From Alphaproteobacteria bacterium (GTDB lineage: Bacteria; Pseudomonadota; Alphaproteobacteria; Rhizobiales; Devosiaceae): 64,000 nucleotides of DNA. A model generated the notes under the pieces. That model searched no databases. It was not told the origin of the DNA and saw only the letters and a list, made by a program, of their open reading frames with translations. Of the stretch, positions 9,217-18,323 are shown one piece after another; positions within the stretch are counted from its first letter, which is position 1, and every line of letters starts with the position of its first letter. The translations under genes were made by a program, and so were the position numbers. The stretch is from assembly GCA_018828145.1 (NCBI GenBank), contig JAHJWO010000019.1, forward strand, positions 45,937 to 109,936. Direction: 5' to 3'.

Positions 9217-10651
9217 GCGCCGGCCGGCGAGCCGACACTTTAGGACGCTCTCTTGTTGCCACGTGCCGGACGGGAAGAGCGCTGAGCCGGGCTGTGCGGC
9301 CAACCGCTGGCCCATGTTCCTCATGCGACTTGTGTTCCGGAACATCCAGCAACCACATTCCGCTGGCCATCAAAAACATGAACAAGACGTAGGTGGCGTT
9401 CCAGAAATGAACGGTCCAGCCAACCACGAAAAATCCGGCCAGACAAATGAGGTAGCCCATCCTGAAAGAGTAGTCCCTCGGCGAAAGATAGCGCTTGCGT
9501 CCAACGGAAATTGCGCTTCCCAGGAACGCGGTGAACATCAAGAAACTGGCCGGCAGTCCGAAAACAATCGCTGGATAGAGCCAGAACATGTCGATGCTTT
9601 GCGTCATCCACGATGGGTGGTCCCACATGCCATATCCAACGCCGAAGACTGGATGATTTAACGCCGACTGCGACCCGAAATTCCAGATGAGCACGCGGTA
9701 GTAGGCCGACTCCGCGTCAAGCGCGAAGCTGGACAGCAGAACGTTGGGCAAAGGCCGCTTGGCGAACAGTTCGATGAACAGCAGTGCGAAGCCAATCAAC
9801 CAGAGCAATAGCGTCCAGCGCGCCTTGAAGGGCCTCAACAACCAGCCCCAGAGCAGCAGCAAGACCTGGGCGGCAATAGCGCTCATGGGTCCGGCCGAAA
9901 GGGAGGTGAAGGAGGTGAGCACTACCAGACAGGCAGTTCCCCAACGACGCCACCGTAGCGCCCCGTAGCCCATAACGGAAAAGCTAAGGGCCAGGGCGCT
10001 GCCGGTGCAGACGCCGAACAGGATTGGGTGATCCAATACCGACTGTGCGCGCTCAAGACCCAACCGACCCAGCATTCTGTATTCGGTGATGGACGGCATT
10101 AGCGCAGTAAATCCACGCAACAGGTAGTTCTGGCCGGTAACGGTTTCGATTAGTGCGAAAGGAAGCAGGATCATGACGGCAGTGACGAGTACCGTGCACA
10201 TGCGGCGAAAATCGTCAGCATCGCGGATCAGGACGCGAGCGAGGAAATAGCTTCCGACGGTCTCCACCCCTTGCACACCGCCAGATTGAAACCCAACATC
10301 GGCTCCATGATTGGCACCAAGACCGATAGCGCACCACATAGCGTATCCGAGCACGGCAAAATCGGGCACGCGGACGGGCCCTGCCTTGCCACTTGCCCAT
10401 AGCCAGAGACACGGAACGACCGTCAAAATAAGAAGAAAGCGATAGGGGCTGATGACCATGCCCCCAACGTTGAACAACCAAGGCACAAAAAGGGCTGTCA
10501 GGAACACTGGGACCAGTACGTTCAACCCCTTCGACCCGTCGGTTTGCGACGAGGGTTCCCAGGTTCGCGTCCGCTGGCGTCCTGCCGTGATGGGCGAATA
10601 CCTAGTGGAGGCCCGCCCTGCGCCTGCGATCAAGACCTCTTCCATCATCAA
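9206..10651 (-). CDS. Wzy/O-antigen ligase-like polysaccharide polymerase
   Basis: Polytopic inner-membrane protein, 481 residues, with about ten to twelve hydrophobic segments starting near residue 44 (LNVLVPVFLTALFVPWL). It has a long periplasmic loop with ESAYYRVLIWNFGS and HPVFGVGYG, which resembles the WaaL/Wzy loop (R...W..A...i...P..G.G). Expected role: joining lipid-linked repeat units on the periplasmic face after Wzx flipping (flippase at 47040-48605). The cytoplasmic N-terminus of about 40 residues is polar. It overlaps the following GT4 by 11 bases. Polymerase versus ligase cannot be decided from sequence. Confidence 0.85.
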   Translation of the reverse strand: MMMEEVLIAGAGRASTRYSPITAGRQRTRTWEPSSQTDGSKGLNVLVPVFLTALFVPWLFNVGGMVISPYRFLLILTVVPCLWLWASGKAGPVRVPDFAVLGYAMWCAIGLGANHGADVGFQSGGVQGVETVGSYFLARVLIRDADDFRRMCTVLVTAVMILLPFALIETVTGQNYLLRGFTALMPSITEYRMLGRLGLERAQSVLDHPILFGVCTGSALALSFSVMGYGALRWRRWGTACLVVLTSFTSLSAGPMSAIAAQVLLLLWGWLLRPFKARWTLLLWLIGFALLFIELFAKRPLPNVLLSSFALDAESAYYRVLIWNFGSQSALNHPVFGVGYGMWDHPSWMTQSIDMFWLYPAIVFGLPASFLMFTAFLGSAISVGRKRYLSPRDYSFRMGYLICLAGFFVVGWTVHFWNATYVLFMFLMASGMWLLDVPEHKSHEEHGPAVGRTARLSALPVRHVATRERPKVSARRPAHGG

Positions 10652-10825
10652 ATCCGGGTTGCTCTCCTCCGCAGGGTAGAGAACATCGTGTTGTTCTCAA
10701 CTACATCCTTCGGCTGAATGGCTGTCCCGTAGCAGTCTGTATTAGCTAATGCAGTCGGTTTTGCACTCTGAGAAACTCCAATAGCTGTCCCCTGAACCCG
10801 CAGGGCTGACCGGGGTGAAACCAAG

Positions 10826-11812
10826 GTGCGCGAACTGAACGCGAAATACCGTCTTGCACGATTGATGGCCAGCTCTCGTTCATACGCCCATAAACTTGGC
10901 TGGGGCGTCGGCGCGGTGGGCCTCCTTGCAACCTTGCAAGGGGTAGTGCGCACAATTCTTCTCCACCTTATGCGTCCTATAAATTCGGAAATCCGGCTGA
11001 GATCCGGTCCGTTGCTAGAGTTCAATTTTCCCAGCCAGGTCCCGACAGCCCTCATCATGTTTGGGGACATGATCGATCCGGAGTTCGCGTTCTTGCGACG
11101 CATCGCGCGCCCAGATTGGGTTGTTGCCGATGTAGGCGCGGCCATCGGGCAATTTACCCTATTTGCCGCCCGCTTGCCGGTTCACCGCATACATGCCTTT
11201 GAGCCGAGCGGCGCCAATGTTCTTGTCCTGCGGCGCAACGTAGCGCGCAACGAGGTAACCGGCAGCGTCGAGATCCACCAGCTTGCCCTTGGCGAGACCG
11301 AATACGAGGCATTTTTCGAGACAACTGACCATACGTGGGTAAGCCGCATCTCCCAGACTGCCGGCGATGCTCACATGGTAGGGCAGACCGATAAGGTGCA
11401 GGTCAGGACACTTGCCGGAGAACTCGATCGGCTCGGCGTGCACCACCTCTCCGTTCTCAAGATCAATGTCGCTGGCTTTGAGGCCGGCGTTCTGGCGGGT
11501 GCGGAGCCGCTGCTCGCACGAGGCGGTGCCGACATCTTGGTGCTGCTGCTCGGCCTCGCCTCCCTGCCAGAATATGCCAAGCTTGCCGGGTGGGGATACC
11601 GTTTCTTCTACTTCCATCCGCGCGAAAAGGCGCTGTATGAGATAACGGAGTTTGATGCCGACTCAGTTCTCAATCATCGGCCCTGGCCGGCGCGCCACAT
11701 CATCGCCATTCACAGCAGCGCCATGTCGCGCCGTGTAACCGGCGACATGCCGATACGTGCGATCCGGGCGCCTACGGGGGATAGACACGTGCACCATCTG
11801 CAAATTTCGTGA
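10826..11812 (+). CDS. FkbM-family SAM-dependent methyltransferase
   Basis: 328 residues; GTG start at 10826, with an alternative ATG at 10865. SAM-binding motif I reads VVADVGAAIGQFTLFAA, followed by HAFEPSGANVLVL (acidic residue binding the ribose) and LKINVAGFEAGVLAGAEPLL. The last is the FkbM signature usually written KiDveGaE; here N replaces D. FkbM enzymes in polysaccharide clusters O-methylate sugar residues, and that is the likely role. Divergent from the polymerase gene across about 175 bases that may hold both promoters. Confidence 0.85.
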   Translation: MRELNAKYRLARLMASSRSYAHKLGWGVGAVGLLATLQGVVRTILLHLMRPINSEIRLRSGPLLEFNFPSQVPTALIMFGDMIDPEFAFLRRIARPDWVVADVGAAIGQFTLFAARLPVHRIHAFEPSGANVLVLRRNVARNEVTGSVEIHQLALGETEYEAFFETTDHTWVSRISQTAGDAHMVGQTDKVQVRTLAGELDRLGVHHLSVLKINVAGFEAGVLAGAEPLLARGGADILVLLLGLASLPEYAKLAGWGYRFFYFHPREKALYEITEFDADSVLNHRPWPARHIIAIHSSAMSRRVTGDMPIRAIRAPTGDRHVHHLQIS

Positions 11813-12172
11813 CTGCTAATACTTCTCAGCAGCATGAGCTCGGTGGGATTTTAGCTCGCCAGAACTAGCTAGCATCGCCCGATACGCCGGAGATTGACCG
11901 CGAGTGCGGTATATGCTTAGAAAAAATAAAAACCTATTTGAACATTCCGCATTGCGCCATATTCCTGTCTTAACGGTAACCAAAAATTAACCATACATAA
12001 GCGAACCTTAGTCGAGGCGCCACGATAAATTTGTGCCTGCGCTCGCTTTGGCGCACCCAATGTGCGGCAGAAATAGGGCGGATTGCCTGTGTTAGAACAT
12101 CAACGGGTCTTAATCTGACGTCACCTAGTACCGGGCATCCGACATTGGGTGCGCTAGTTAGGGAGAGGCTAT
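11813..12172 (+). promoter_or_regulatory. AT-rich intergenic region, probable promoter of the RTX gene
   Basis: 360 bases without a coding frame. The part from about 11920 to 12005 is much richer in A/T than the flanking genes and includes runs such as AAAAAATAAAAA, as expected of a regulated promoter region. No specific -35/-10 pair or operator can be assigned with confidence. The gene start at 12173 is preceded by AGGGAGAGG, a good ribosome-binding site. Confidence 0.45.
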
Positions 12173-14017
12173 ATGCCCTTGAATAGCACAACGATCCTTC
12201 AAGGCTTCCCAGATGCGGACAGCACTGGCGTCCGGTCGGGCGTTACACTCACGTCGGTCGGCAATTTGACTATTACCCAGGATAACGCAGTCATCAGTGG
12301 ACTTGAAATTCGCGGCACTCTGACCATCGAAGCCGAGAATGTTACCATTGTGGACTGCCGTATCATCGGGGACAGCTACAACGGCATCATTGCTCAAAAG
12401 AACGAAATAACCGTTGAATACTGCGACATCATAGGGGGCACCAACGGAATATCCGGCGGCGGGACATTCCGCTACAACGACATTTCCCAAGTGGACAACG
12501 GCATCAACGTTTACTCGGCCAGCGTGATCGAGAACAACTATATCCACGATCTGCAGGGCAACGCCGATTCCCATTATGACGGGATCGAGATCAATGGCGG
12601 TGGTGGCACGGTGATCCGCCACAACACGATCATCAACGATCATGGCCAGACCGCTGCCGTCATGATCAACAACTATTTCGGTGGCGTCGACGGCATCCTG
12701 ATCGAAAACAATTATTTGGCGGGTGGCGGCTACACTATCTATTCGGATGGCAGATTCACCGACGAGCCGATCAGCGGCGTACAGATCACCAACAATGTTC
12801 TCGGTCAGGGACAATGGGGTTACTACGCATTTTTCGAAAACAACCCGGTCCTGTCCAACAACACTCAGGTCGGCGACAATTGGCCGACGCCTGATTCCGG
12901 CGGAATACCTAGCGAACCGCCGGTGGTGCCCACCGATCCGGTGCCCCAGCCGCCGCCGGCGTCTAGCGACCAAGGCACCAATGCTGCCGACAATATCACC
13001 GGAACCAATGCTGCAAACGTCCTAGACGGCAAGGGCGGCAACGATACGATCAACGGCATGGGCGGCAACGATACGATCAACGGCATGGGCGGCAACGACA
13101 CCATTACCGGTGGCAGCGGCTATGACGTGCTCACCGGGGGTGCAGGAAACGACGCATTCGTGTTCGGTAATTCCGCTGACATCGGCAGCCGTGCCGGCGC
13201 GCGTGACGTCATCACTGACTTTGTCCAAGGCCAGGACAAGATCGATCTGTCTGCAATCGATGCCAACAGCAACCTTACGGGCAACCAGGATTTCAGCTTC
13301 ATCGCCGGCGACGATGCCAGCTTTACCAGAAAGCCGGGTGAACTGGCGTGGCATACCGAAGCCGCTAACGGCCGCACTGTCATTCAGGGCGACACCAACG
13401 GCGATGGTGTCCACGATTTCGAGATCGAACTGAAGGGACTAATCAACCTTAAGGCGAGCGACTTCATCGGCGCCGGTACTGCGCCGACTACCCCAACGCA
13501 GCCGACAACGCCACCGCCGGACACCAGCCTTAGCAAGATATACGGCACATCAGGTGTAGACCGGCTGAACGGGGACGCCGGAAATAACTATATTGATGCC
13601 AAGGCTGGCAATGACATTCTAAAAGGGGGCGGTGGAAATGATGCCCTCTTCGGTGGAGCTGGTCGCGATGTCATGATGGGTGGTGCGGGCAATGACGCCT
13701 TCTTGTTCAAGGCTGTTTCCGACATGGGCAGCAATGCGGGCTCGCGCGATGTGATTCCCGACTTCGTCAAGGGCCAAGACAAGATCGACCTGTCGGCCAT
13801 CGACGCCAATCGCAAACTGGCCGGTGATCAGGCGTTCAGCTTCTTGGCTGGCGACGACCAACTCTTCACCCACAAAGTGGGCCAGGTTGCATGGCATATC
13901 GATGCAGCCCACAACCAGACGATCATCCAGGGCGACATGAATGGCGACGGGGTCCATAACTTCGAGATCCAGCTCACTGGCCAAATCCAGCTTGGTAGCG
14001 GCGACTTTATTCTGTAG
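12173..14017 (+). CDS. Secreted beta-helix protein with two RTX/serralysin-type C-terminal modules
   Basis: 614 residues with no N-terminal signal peptide, as usual for type I secretion. Residues ~20-240 form short repeated strands (VTIVDCRII, ITVEYCDIIGG, VIENNYIHD, VIRHNTIIND, ILIENNYLAGG), a right-handed parallel beta-helix of the pectate-lyase/C5-epimerase type. A proline-rich linker (~245-265) leads to GGNDTINGMGGNDTI calcium-binding nonapeptides. Two homologous modules follow, each with DAF(V/L)F, RDVI.DFV.GQDKIDLSAIDAN and QGD.NGDGVH.FEI, separated by a PTTPTQPTTPP linker. Secretion probably uses one of the type I exporters in this window. The helix could bind, cut or epimerise the polysaccharide; activity is unproven. 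Confidence 0.88.
   Translation: MPLNSTTILQGFPDADSTGVRSGVTLTSVGNLTITQDNAVISGLEIRGTLTIEAENVTIVDCRIIGDSYNGIIAQKNEITVEYCDIIGGTNGISGGGTFRYNDISQVDNGINVYSASVIENNYIHDLQGNADSHYDGIEINGGGGTVIRHNTIINDHGQTAAVMINNYFGGVDGILIENNYLAGGGYTIYSDGRFTDEPISGVQITNNVLGQGQWGYYAFFENNPVLSNNTQVGDNWPTPDSGGIPSEPPVVPTDPVPQPPPASSDQGTNAADNITGTNAANVLDGKGGNDTINGMGGNDTINGMGGNDTITGGSGYDVLTGGAGNDAFVFGNSADIGSRAGARDVITDFVQGQDKIDLSAIDANSNLTGNQDFSFIAGDDASFTRKPGELAWHTEAANGRTVIQGDTNGDGVHDFEIELKGLINLKASDFIGAGTAPTTPTQPTTPPPDTSLSKIYGTSGVDRLNGDAGNNYIDAKAGNDILKGGGGNDALFGGAGRDVMMGGAGNDAFLFKAVSDMGSNAGSRDVIPDFVKGQDKIDLSAIDANRKLAGDQAFSFLAGDDQLFTHKVGQVAWHIDAAHNQTIIQGDMNGDGVHNFEIQLTGQIQLGSGDFIL
13033..13098 (+). repeat. 27-base tandem repeat coding RTX nonapeptides
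   Basis: A 27-base unit encoding GGNDTINGM occurs twice almost perfectly and continues into a third, diverged unit. The near identity at DNA level suggests recent slippage expansion of the calcium-binding repeat. Confidence 0.8.
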
Positions 14018-14087
14018 TCGGCGCCTCGTTTGACGCTGTAGCCTCCGCCTTCTTCCTGCCAGTGGAGAAAGCGCCGCTTGCCTTTAT

Positions 14088-14130
14088 TCTTGGCCCATTC
14101 GTCGCCTTGCCGGTGACGAATGGGCCAAGA
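14088..14130. terminator. Strong hairpin between convergent genes
   Basis: Arms 14088-14103 and 14115-14130 are perfect 16-base reverse complements around an 11-base loop. It lies between the 3' ends of the RTX gene (plus) and the oxidase gene (minus), the position of a bidirectional terminator. There is no clear T-tract on either side, so it may be a factor-dependent terminator or an mRNA-stabilising hairpin. Confidence 0.6.
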
Positions 14131-14237
14131 CGATCGCCATTCCGGCCGGTGTGGACGACGCGCGCTCCGCTGTTGTCGGCCAAAGCGTTGTCAACGATCA
14201 CCACCTCGGTTTCGCTGCCGCCGCGACTGGTGTGAGG

Positions 14238-15461
14238 TCAAACGCGAGAGACGGCGCCCTTCAACGCAAATGCTTTAATGGCCAACCTGTGAATCTTGTC
14301 GGCGATGGGAAACGCGGACGTCGCAGCTGGCGAGGGTGCGTTGCAGATGTGAACGGTTCTTGCGGTATTGCGGATCAGGAAGTCGTGAACCAAAGAACCG
14401 TCTCGCATGACGGCTTGTGCCCTGATGCCAGAGGGATACGGCAACAGGTCGCCAAGCTCCAGCGATGGACAATAGCGCTGGCAGGCCCGCAGATAGCGCG
14501 ACCTGAAGGTGGAATTGCCCGCCTCGGCGAGCCCAGAGTGCAGGTTGTCCCGCATGACCCGCCAGAAGCCGGGAAAACCTGCCATGCTCGCGACATCACG
14601 CAGGTTCAGAGACAGCTTGCCATAGCCTTCACGGGCCAGGGACAGCACAGCATTTGGCCCAACTGTGACGTGCCCCCCGATCATGCGCGTCAGGTGGATG
14701 CCAAGGAAAGGCAGTGCCGGATCGGGAACCGGATAAATCAGGTGGTTCACGATGGCGTTGTGGCGCGTCGCGAGGCGGAAATATTCGCCCTTGAACGGAA
14801 CAATGGCGAAGTCATCGCCAAGGCCGCACAGCGACGCCAGTCGATCGGCGTTGAGCCCTGCACAGGCGATCAGGTGCGACGTCTTGAACTCGCGACCGTC
14901 AGCCAGGGTAAGTTGGACGCCATCGCTGCCTTCGACGATGTCCGATACCTCGGCGCCAGTGAGAATCTGCCCCCCAGACGACACCACCTGGTTGGCCATT
15001 GAGCGAACCATCGCCGGGTAGTCCGCGATGCCGGTGGCGGGACTGAGCACCGCGCCAAGACCGGTAATGTTGGGCTCGAGCTCGTGCAGCTCTGCGCTCG
15101 AAACGTGCCGCACGTCGAGTCCGTTCTGACGGGCCCGATTTTCCAGGGCGGCAAGTCGCTCCAACTCCAGAGGTGACGTCGCAACAACCAACTTGCCCGG
15201 CCTTTCGTGCGCAATCCCAAATTCGGTGCAGTATGCAAGCGTGGCCGCATGCCCTTGCCGGCAGAACTCTGCCTTGAGGCTGCCCGGGGCGTAGTAGATG
15301 CCTGCGTGGATGACACCGCTATTGCGCCCGGTCTGGTGAAGCGATAGCCCCGCTTCCTTCTCCAGCACCGTGACACTGAGACCAGGGTGACGAGTCAGCA
15401 GGGTATGAGCAGTGGCAATGCCAATAATCCCGCCACCAACTATGGTTATGTCTTTGGTCAT
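14238..15461 (-). CDS. lhgO: FAD-dependent L-2-hydroxyglutarate oxidase-like enzyme (LhgO family)
   Basis: 407-residue DAO-fold flavoprotein. Start MTKDITIVGGGIIGIATAH carries the ADP-binding GxGxxG motif. HQTGRNSGVIHAGIYYAPGS is the strongly conserved LhgO/YgaF signature, and the C-terminal NAPSPAATSAFPIADKI binds FAD. The family oxidises L-2-hydroxyglutarate to 2-oxoglutarate and passes electrons to the quinone pool. The open frame extends upstream to 15527, but this start is 17 bases after the GMC gene stop, which indicates an operon. Its presence inside an EPS region is unexpected; a role on a sugar-derived hydroxyacid is possible but speculative. Confidence 0.85.
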   Translation of the reverse strand: MTKDITIVGGGIIGIATAHTLLTRHPGLSVTVLEKEAGLSLHQTGRNSGVIHAGIYYAPGSLKAEFCRQGHAATLAYCTEFGIAHERPGKLVVATSPLELERLAALENRARQNGLDVRHVSSAELHELEPNITGLGAVLSPATGIADYPAMVRSMANQVVSSGGQILTGAEVSDIVEGSDGVQLTLADGREFKTSHLIACAGLNADRLASLCGLGDDFAIVPFKGEYFRLATRHNAIVNHLIYPVPDPALPFLGIHLTRMIGGHVTVGPNAVLSLAREGYGKLSLNLRDVASMAGFPGFWRVMRDNLHSGLAEAGNSTFRSRYLRACQRYCPSLELGDLLPYPSGIRAQAVMRDGSLVHDFLIRNTARTVHICNAPSPAATSAFPIADKIHRLAIKAFALKGAVSRV

Positions 15462-15477
15462 GCGTACCGGCCAGAAA

Positions 15478-17052
15478 TCATGCCGTTGACGCATTGGGCG
15501 AGTAAGAATCTGCCAACCGAAGGGCAAGCTGCATCAGTGTGAAGGTAGGCTGCGCACTGCCTGAGGTGGGAAACACCGATGCGCTGGCGATCGCCAGATT
15601 TGGAATTGCGTGACAGAACAGGTCTGGTCCTACGACGGATTCCCTCGGATCGGTTCCCATCCGAGTCGAGCCGGACGGATGTGCGCAGACGCGTGCATGG
15701 TCGATAATGAGATGCTCGTCCGGATCGATGACAGAGGCGTCCCAAATCAATGGGCAAAGAATGTCGAAGCCGGAGCGTTCCCAGTAGTGACCCAAATGTT
15801 TGACGGTGGCCCGGAACGCTTGTTCTTCGGACATGCGCGGCTCCCACTCGATGATCGGCCTGGGAACGTTCAAGGCGTCAACGTCTTTGGTTAGCCTGAT
15901 GCGATTCAGCGGGTTGGCCAACTGCTCGACGCACGACATCATCCGGAAGTTGGCCTCGGGTGGCGCGTAATGTTGGTGATACCAATGCCGCCATATGGCG
16001 CCCGCCGCAAACTGGTTGACGTCGCGCATGGCCGCCTCGAATTTTCTTCGCCCCATGCCATGATTGTCGCGCTTGGCGACTGCCTCTCCTTCCTCAGGGC
16101 AGGTCATCGAGGCGTAAACGAAAGCACCGGCTGCCGCGCTCTCTTGGGCGGACCGGGATAACTCGAGGTGCAGTTGGCGGCGGATACCACGCACGAATCG
16201 GTCGCCCAACAAATAATTGGTCAATTCGGATCGCTGTCGATCAACACTGGCGAGTTCTGCCTGCAGTTGGTCCTGGAAGTAGCATCCCAGCGCGTTCGTG
16301 CCTGCAAACGGCCGGTTTTCTGCCGTGGCGTCGAGCCACAACAGGAGCCTGGTCGACTCGATCGTCCCGGCCGCGAAGACGAACTCATCGGCAGCAACCT
16401 TGAGCGTATGTCCCGTTAGGCTGCGGGCAGTAACCGCCCTGAGCCGACCGCTCGCCCTGTCTAGGTCGAAGCCGGTGACGGTGGCACTCAGCCAGACCGT
16501 CAAGTTTTGGCTCGACTTCAACTCATCGCCGGTCAGCGCTGTGAGGTTGGAATGGTGCAAGGGTGGGTACTTGGCCCAGCGGGCTTTGAAGTCCTTGTCA
16601 TCTGCGATAAGCAGCCCGGACGACCCAGGGGCGTCTGTGTCGATGTCCTCATACGAGCCATGCCCGACCGAAAACAGATCTTCCAGTTCCATTCGGTAGC
16701 TGTCTAGGTCCGACAGCTCTATCGGCCACTGGGTCTGGTCGACAACGGGTGCACGCATACCCATATCGGCGGCATTGATGGGGAGCAGGCATCCACTCCA
16801 CGAAGAACCGCCGAGCCCGCGGTGCCGATCAGTCATGTCCGAGTTATATCTGCCTGCGGGACTCCCGACCCAGTTCAACTCCTGCACGGCAGGATCAATG
16901 TTGCGGCCACCACTTTCGAGCAGGACAACTCTGAGGTTCCGGCGGGCCAGCCGCGTGGCCAACAGCAAACCGGCGGTTCCCGCTCCGACCACACAAATAT
17001 AAGCCCTCTCACTTGGATCGGACCAATCATCGGCCAGGTCGCAAATCGCCAT
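15478..17052 (-). CDS. GMC-family FAD oxidoreductase
   Basis: 524 residues. The N-terminus has AYICVVGAGTAGLLLATRLA and VVLLESGG (FAD ADP moiety). RHRGLGGSSWSG is the flavin-contacting GGSS loop, and FVFAAGTIESTRLLL is the second GMC signature. The C-terminal HPSGSTRMG contains the catalytic His of glucose-methanol-choline oxidoreductases, with ASASVFPTSGSAQPTFT closing the FAD site. It probably oxidises an alcohol or sugar hydroxyl; the substrate is unknown. It forms a two-gene unit with the downstream LhgO-like gene and is divergent from the GT2 at 17244. Confidence 0.9.
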   Translation of the reverse strand: MAICDLADDWSDPSERAYICVVGAGTAGLLLATRLARRNLRVVLLESGGRNIDPAVQELNWVGSPAGRYNSDMTDRHRGLGGSSWSGCLLPINAADMGMRAPVVDQTQWPIELSDLDSYRMELEDLFSVGHGSYEDIDTDAPGSSGLLIADDKDFKARWAKYPPLHHSNLTALTGDELKSSQNLTVWLSATVTGFDLDRASGRLRAVTARSLTGHTLKVAADEFVFAAGTIESTRLLLWLDATAENRPFAGTNALGCYFQDQLQAELASVDRQRSELTNYLLGDRFVRGIRRQLHLELSRSAQESAAAGAFVYASMTCPEEGEAVAKRDNHGMGRRKFEAAMRDVNQFAAGAIWRHWYHQHYAPPEANFRMMSCVEQLANPLNRIRLTKDVDALNVPRPIIEWEPRMSEEQAFRATVKHLGHYWERSGFDILCPLIWDASVIDPDEHLIIDHARVCAHPSGSTRMGTDPRESVVGPDLFCHAIPNLAIASASVFPTSGSAQPTFTLMQLALRLADSYSPNASTA

Positions 17053-17243
17053 TCCAACCTCCGCGCCTTCTCGCGCAGCGGTATTCTAGCCTCGCTTGCA
17101 GGCAACCAAAGCACACACAAAAGGTACAGTCGCGACAACAATTCGGGTTATCTCTCTCCAATCGTTGGGCTATTGCGGTCTCACTGCATTAGGTTCAAAT
17201 CTGCGAGACAAGCGACGCCATCGGATTAGGGAGATCTGGAGAG

Positions 17244-18164
17244 ATGGCAGAACAGCCCCGCATCAGCGTGATAATCCCGCACCTGAACGAACCCGATGAC
17301 TTGCGCAAGTGCCTGGATGCATTGGGCACCCAAGCCAGCGACACAGCGGTTGAGATCATTGTCGTCGACAATGGCTCCAAACAAATGCCCGAGTTTGCGA
17401 CGGCTATGGTCCCAGGCCTGACCTTGCTGCGCGAACTGACCCCAGGCCCCGGCCCGGCCAGAAATAAAGGGGCGGCGGCCGCCAAGGCCCCGCTTTTGGC
17501 CTTTATCGATGCAGATTGCGTGGCCGCTCCTGGATGGCTGGGCGCAATCGAACGCTGCTTTGATGAGCGACGGGACATAGACTTTGCCGGCGGCGATATT
17601 CGCATCCTGCCCGCCAATCCCGAGCGACTGACGGCAGTTGAGGCCTACGAGAGTGTCTACAGCTACCGCACCCAGGATTATACCGAGCGCCTGGGCTTCG
17701 CCGCCACCGGCAACATGGCCGTCCGCACCGCAACATTTCGCGCAGTTGGCCCATTTGGTGGGATCAAGATGATGGAGGATACCGAATGGGGTCAGCGCGC
17801 CTCGGCCCTGGGGTACAAGATCGCCTATATTCCCGAAGCCCGTGTGCTAACACCTTCATGCCGCTCCTTTGCAGAGCTCGCCCGGCGATGGGATCGTCAT
17901 GTTGCTCATGAATTCGTTGAGCAGAAAGGGCGACCCTTATGGTTAATGCGCTGGCTGGCAAAAAGCGTGATCATTGCGGCTTCGCCGGCGGGCGAGTTGA
18001 TCCGGATTTTCGGCTCCGACCGAATAGTTTCGTGGAGTGAGCGCTGGCTGGCGCTGATCACGCTGACACGAGTACGGATTTACCGCGCCCGGCTAATGTT
18101 CGGCCTTGCCTGGCGCAATAACGCCGAAAGCATGGTCGACATGTGGAATCGTAGCAACCGCTGA
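17244..18164 (+). CDS. GT2 family glycosyltransferase
   Basis: 306 residues. ISVIIPHLNEPDDL starts the GT-A domain, IIVVDNGSKQ is the first donor loop, GPGPARNKGAAAAKAP follows, and AFIDADCVA holds the DxD-type metal site near residue 92. MMEDTEWGQRASALGY supplies the ED pair. A C-terminal region with hydrophobic segments (SVIIAASPAGELI) suggests membrane association. The start is supported by GGAGA just upstream. The surrounding oxidoreductases and the hypothetical protein downstream may act on the same glycan. Confidence 0.9.
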   Translation: MAEQPRISVIIPHLNEPDDLRKCLDALGTQASDTAVEIIVVDNGSKQMPEFATAMVPGLTLLRELTPGPGPARNKGAAAAKAPLLAFIDADCVAAPGWLGAIERCFDERRDIDFAGGDIRILPANPERLTAVEAYESVYSYRTQDYTERLGFAATGNMAVRTATFRAVGPFGGIKMMEDTEWGQRASALGYKIAYIPEARVLTPSCRSFAELARRWDRHVAHEFVEQKGRPLWLMRWLAKSVIIAASPAGELIRIFGSDRIVSWSERWLALITLTRVRIYRARLMFGLAWRNNAESMVDMWNRSNR

Positions 18165-18323
18165 CGACGGCTTGCATAGATTGGGCTAGGCCAACCGGGT
18201 GGCTAGCTCACTTAAAGGAAGTTCCAGTACTGGCGCTCCATCGCATGGGCGATGTGCGCCCGAGGAGGAGCGTGTCAAATTTGACCGTCAAGTGAGCTTA
18301 CATGGGGCATCGGGAGGCGCGAG

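Noticed and set aside
12158..12973. 271-residue minus-strand frame rich in Val/Asp
   Set aside because: Complement of the beta-helix repeats; the plus-strand frame explains the region.
13033..13113. Tandem repeats considered as a CRISPR-like array
   Set aside because: Units are contiguous coding nonapeptides without spacers; no CRISPR array or cas gene was seen in the window.
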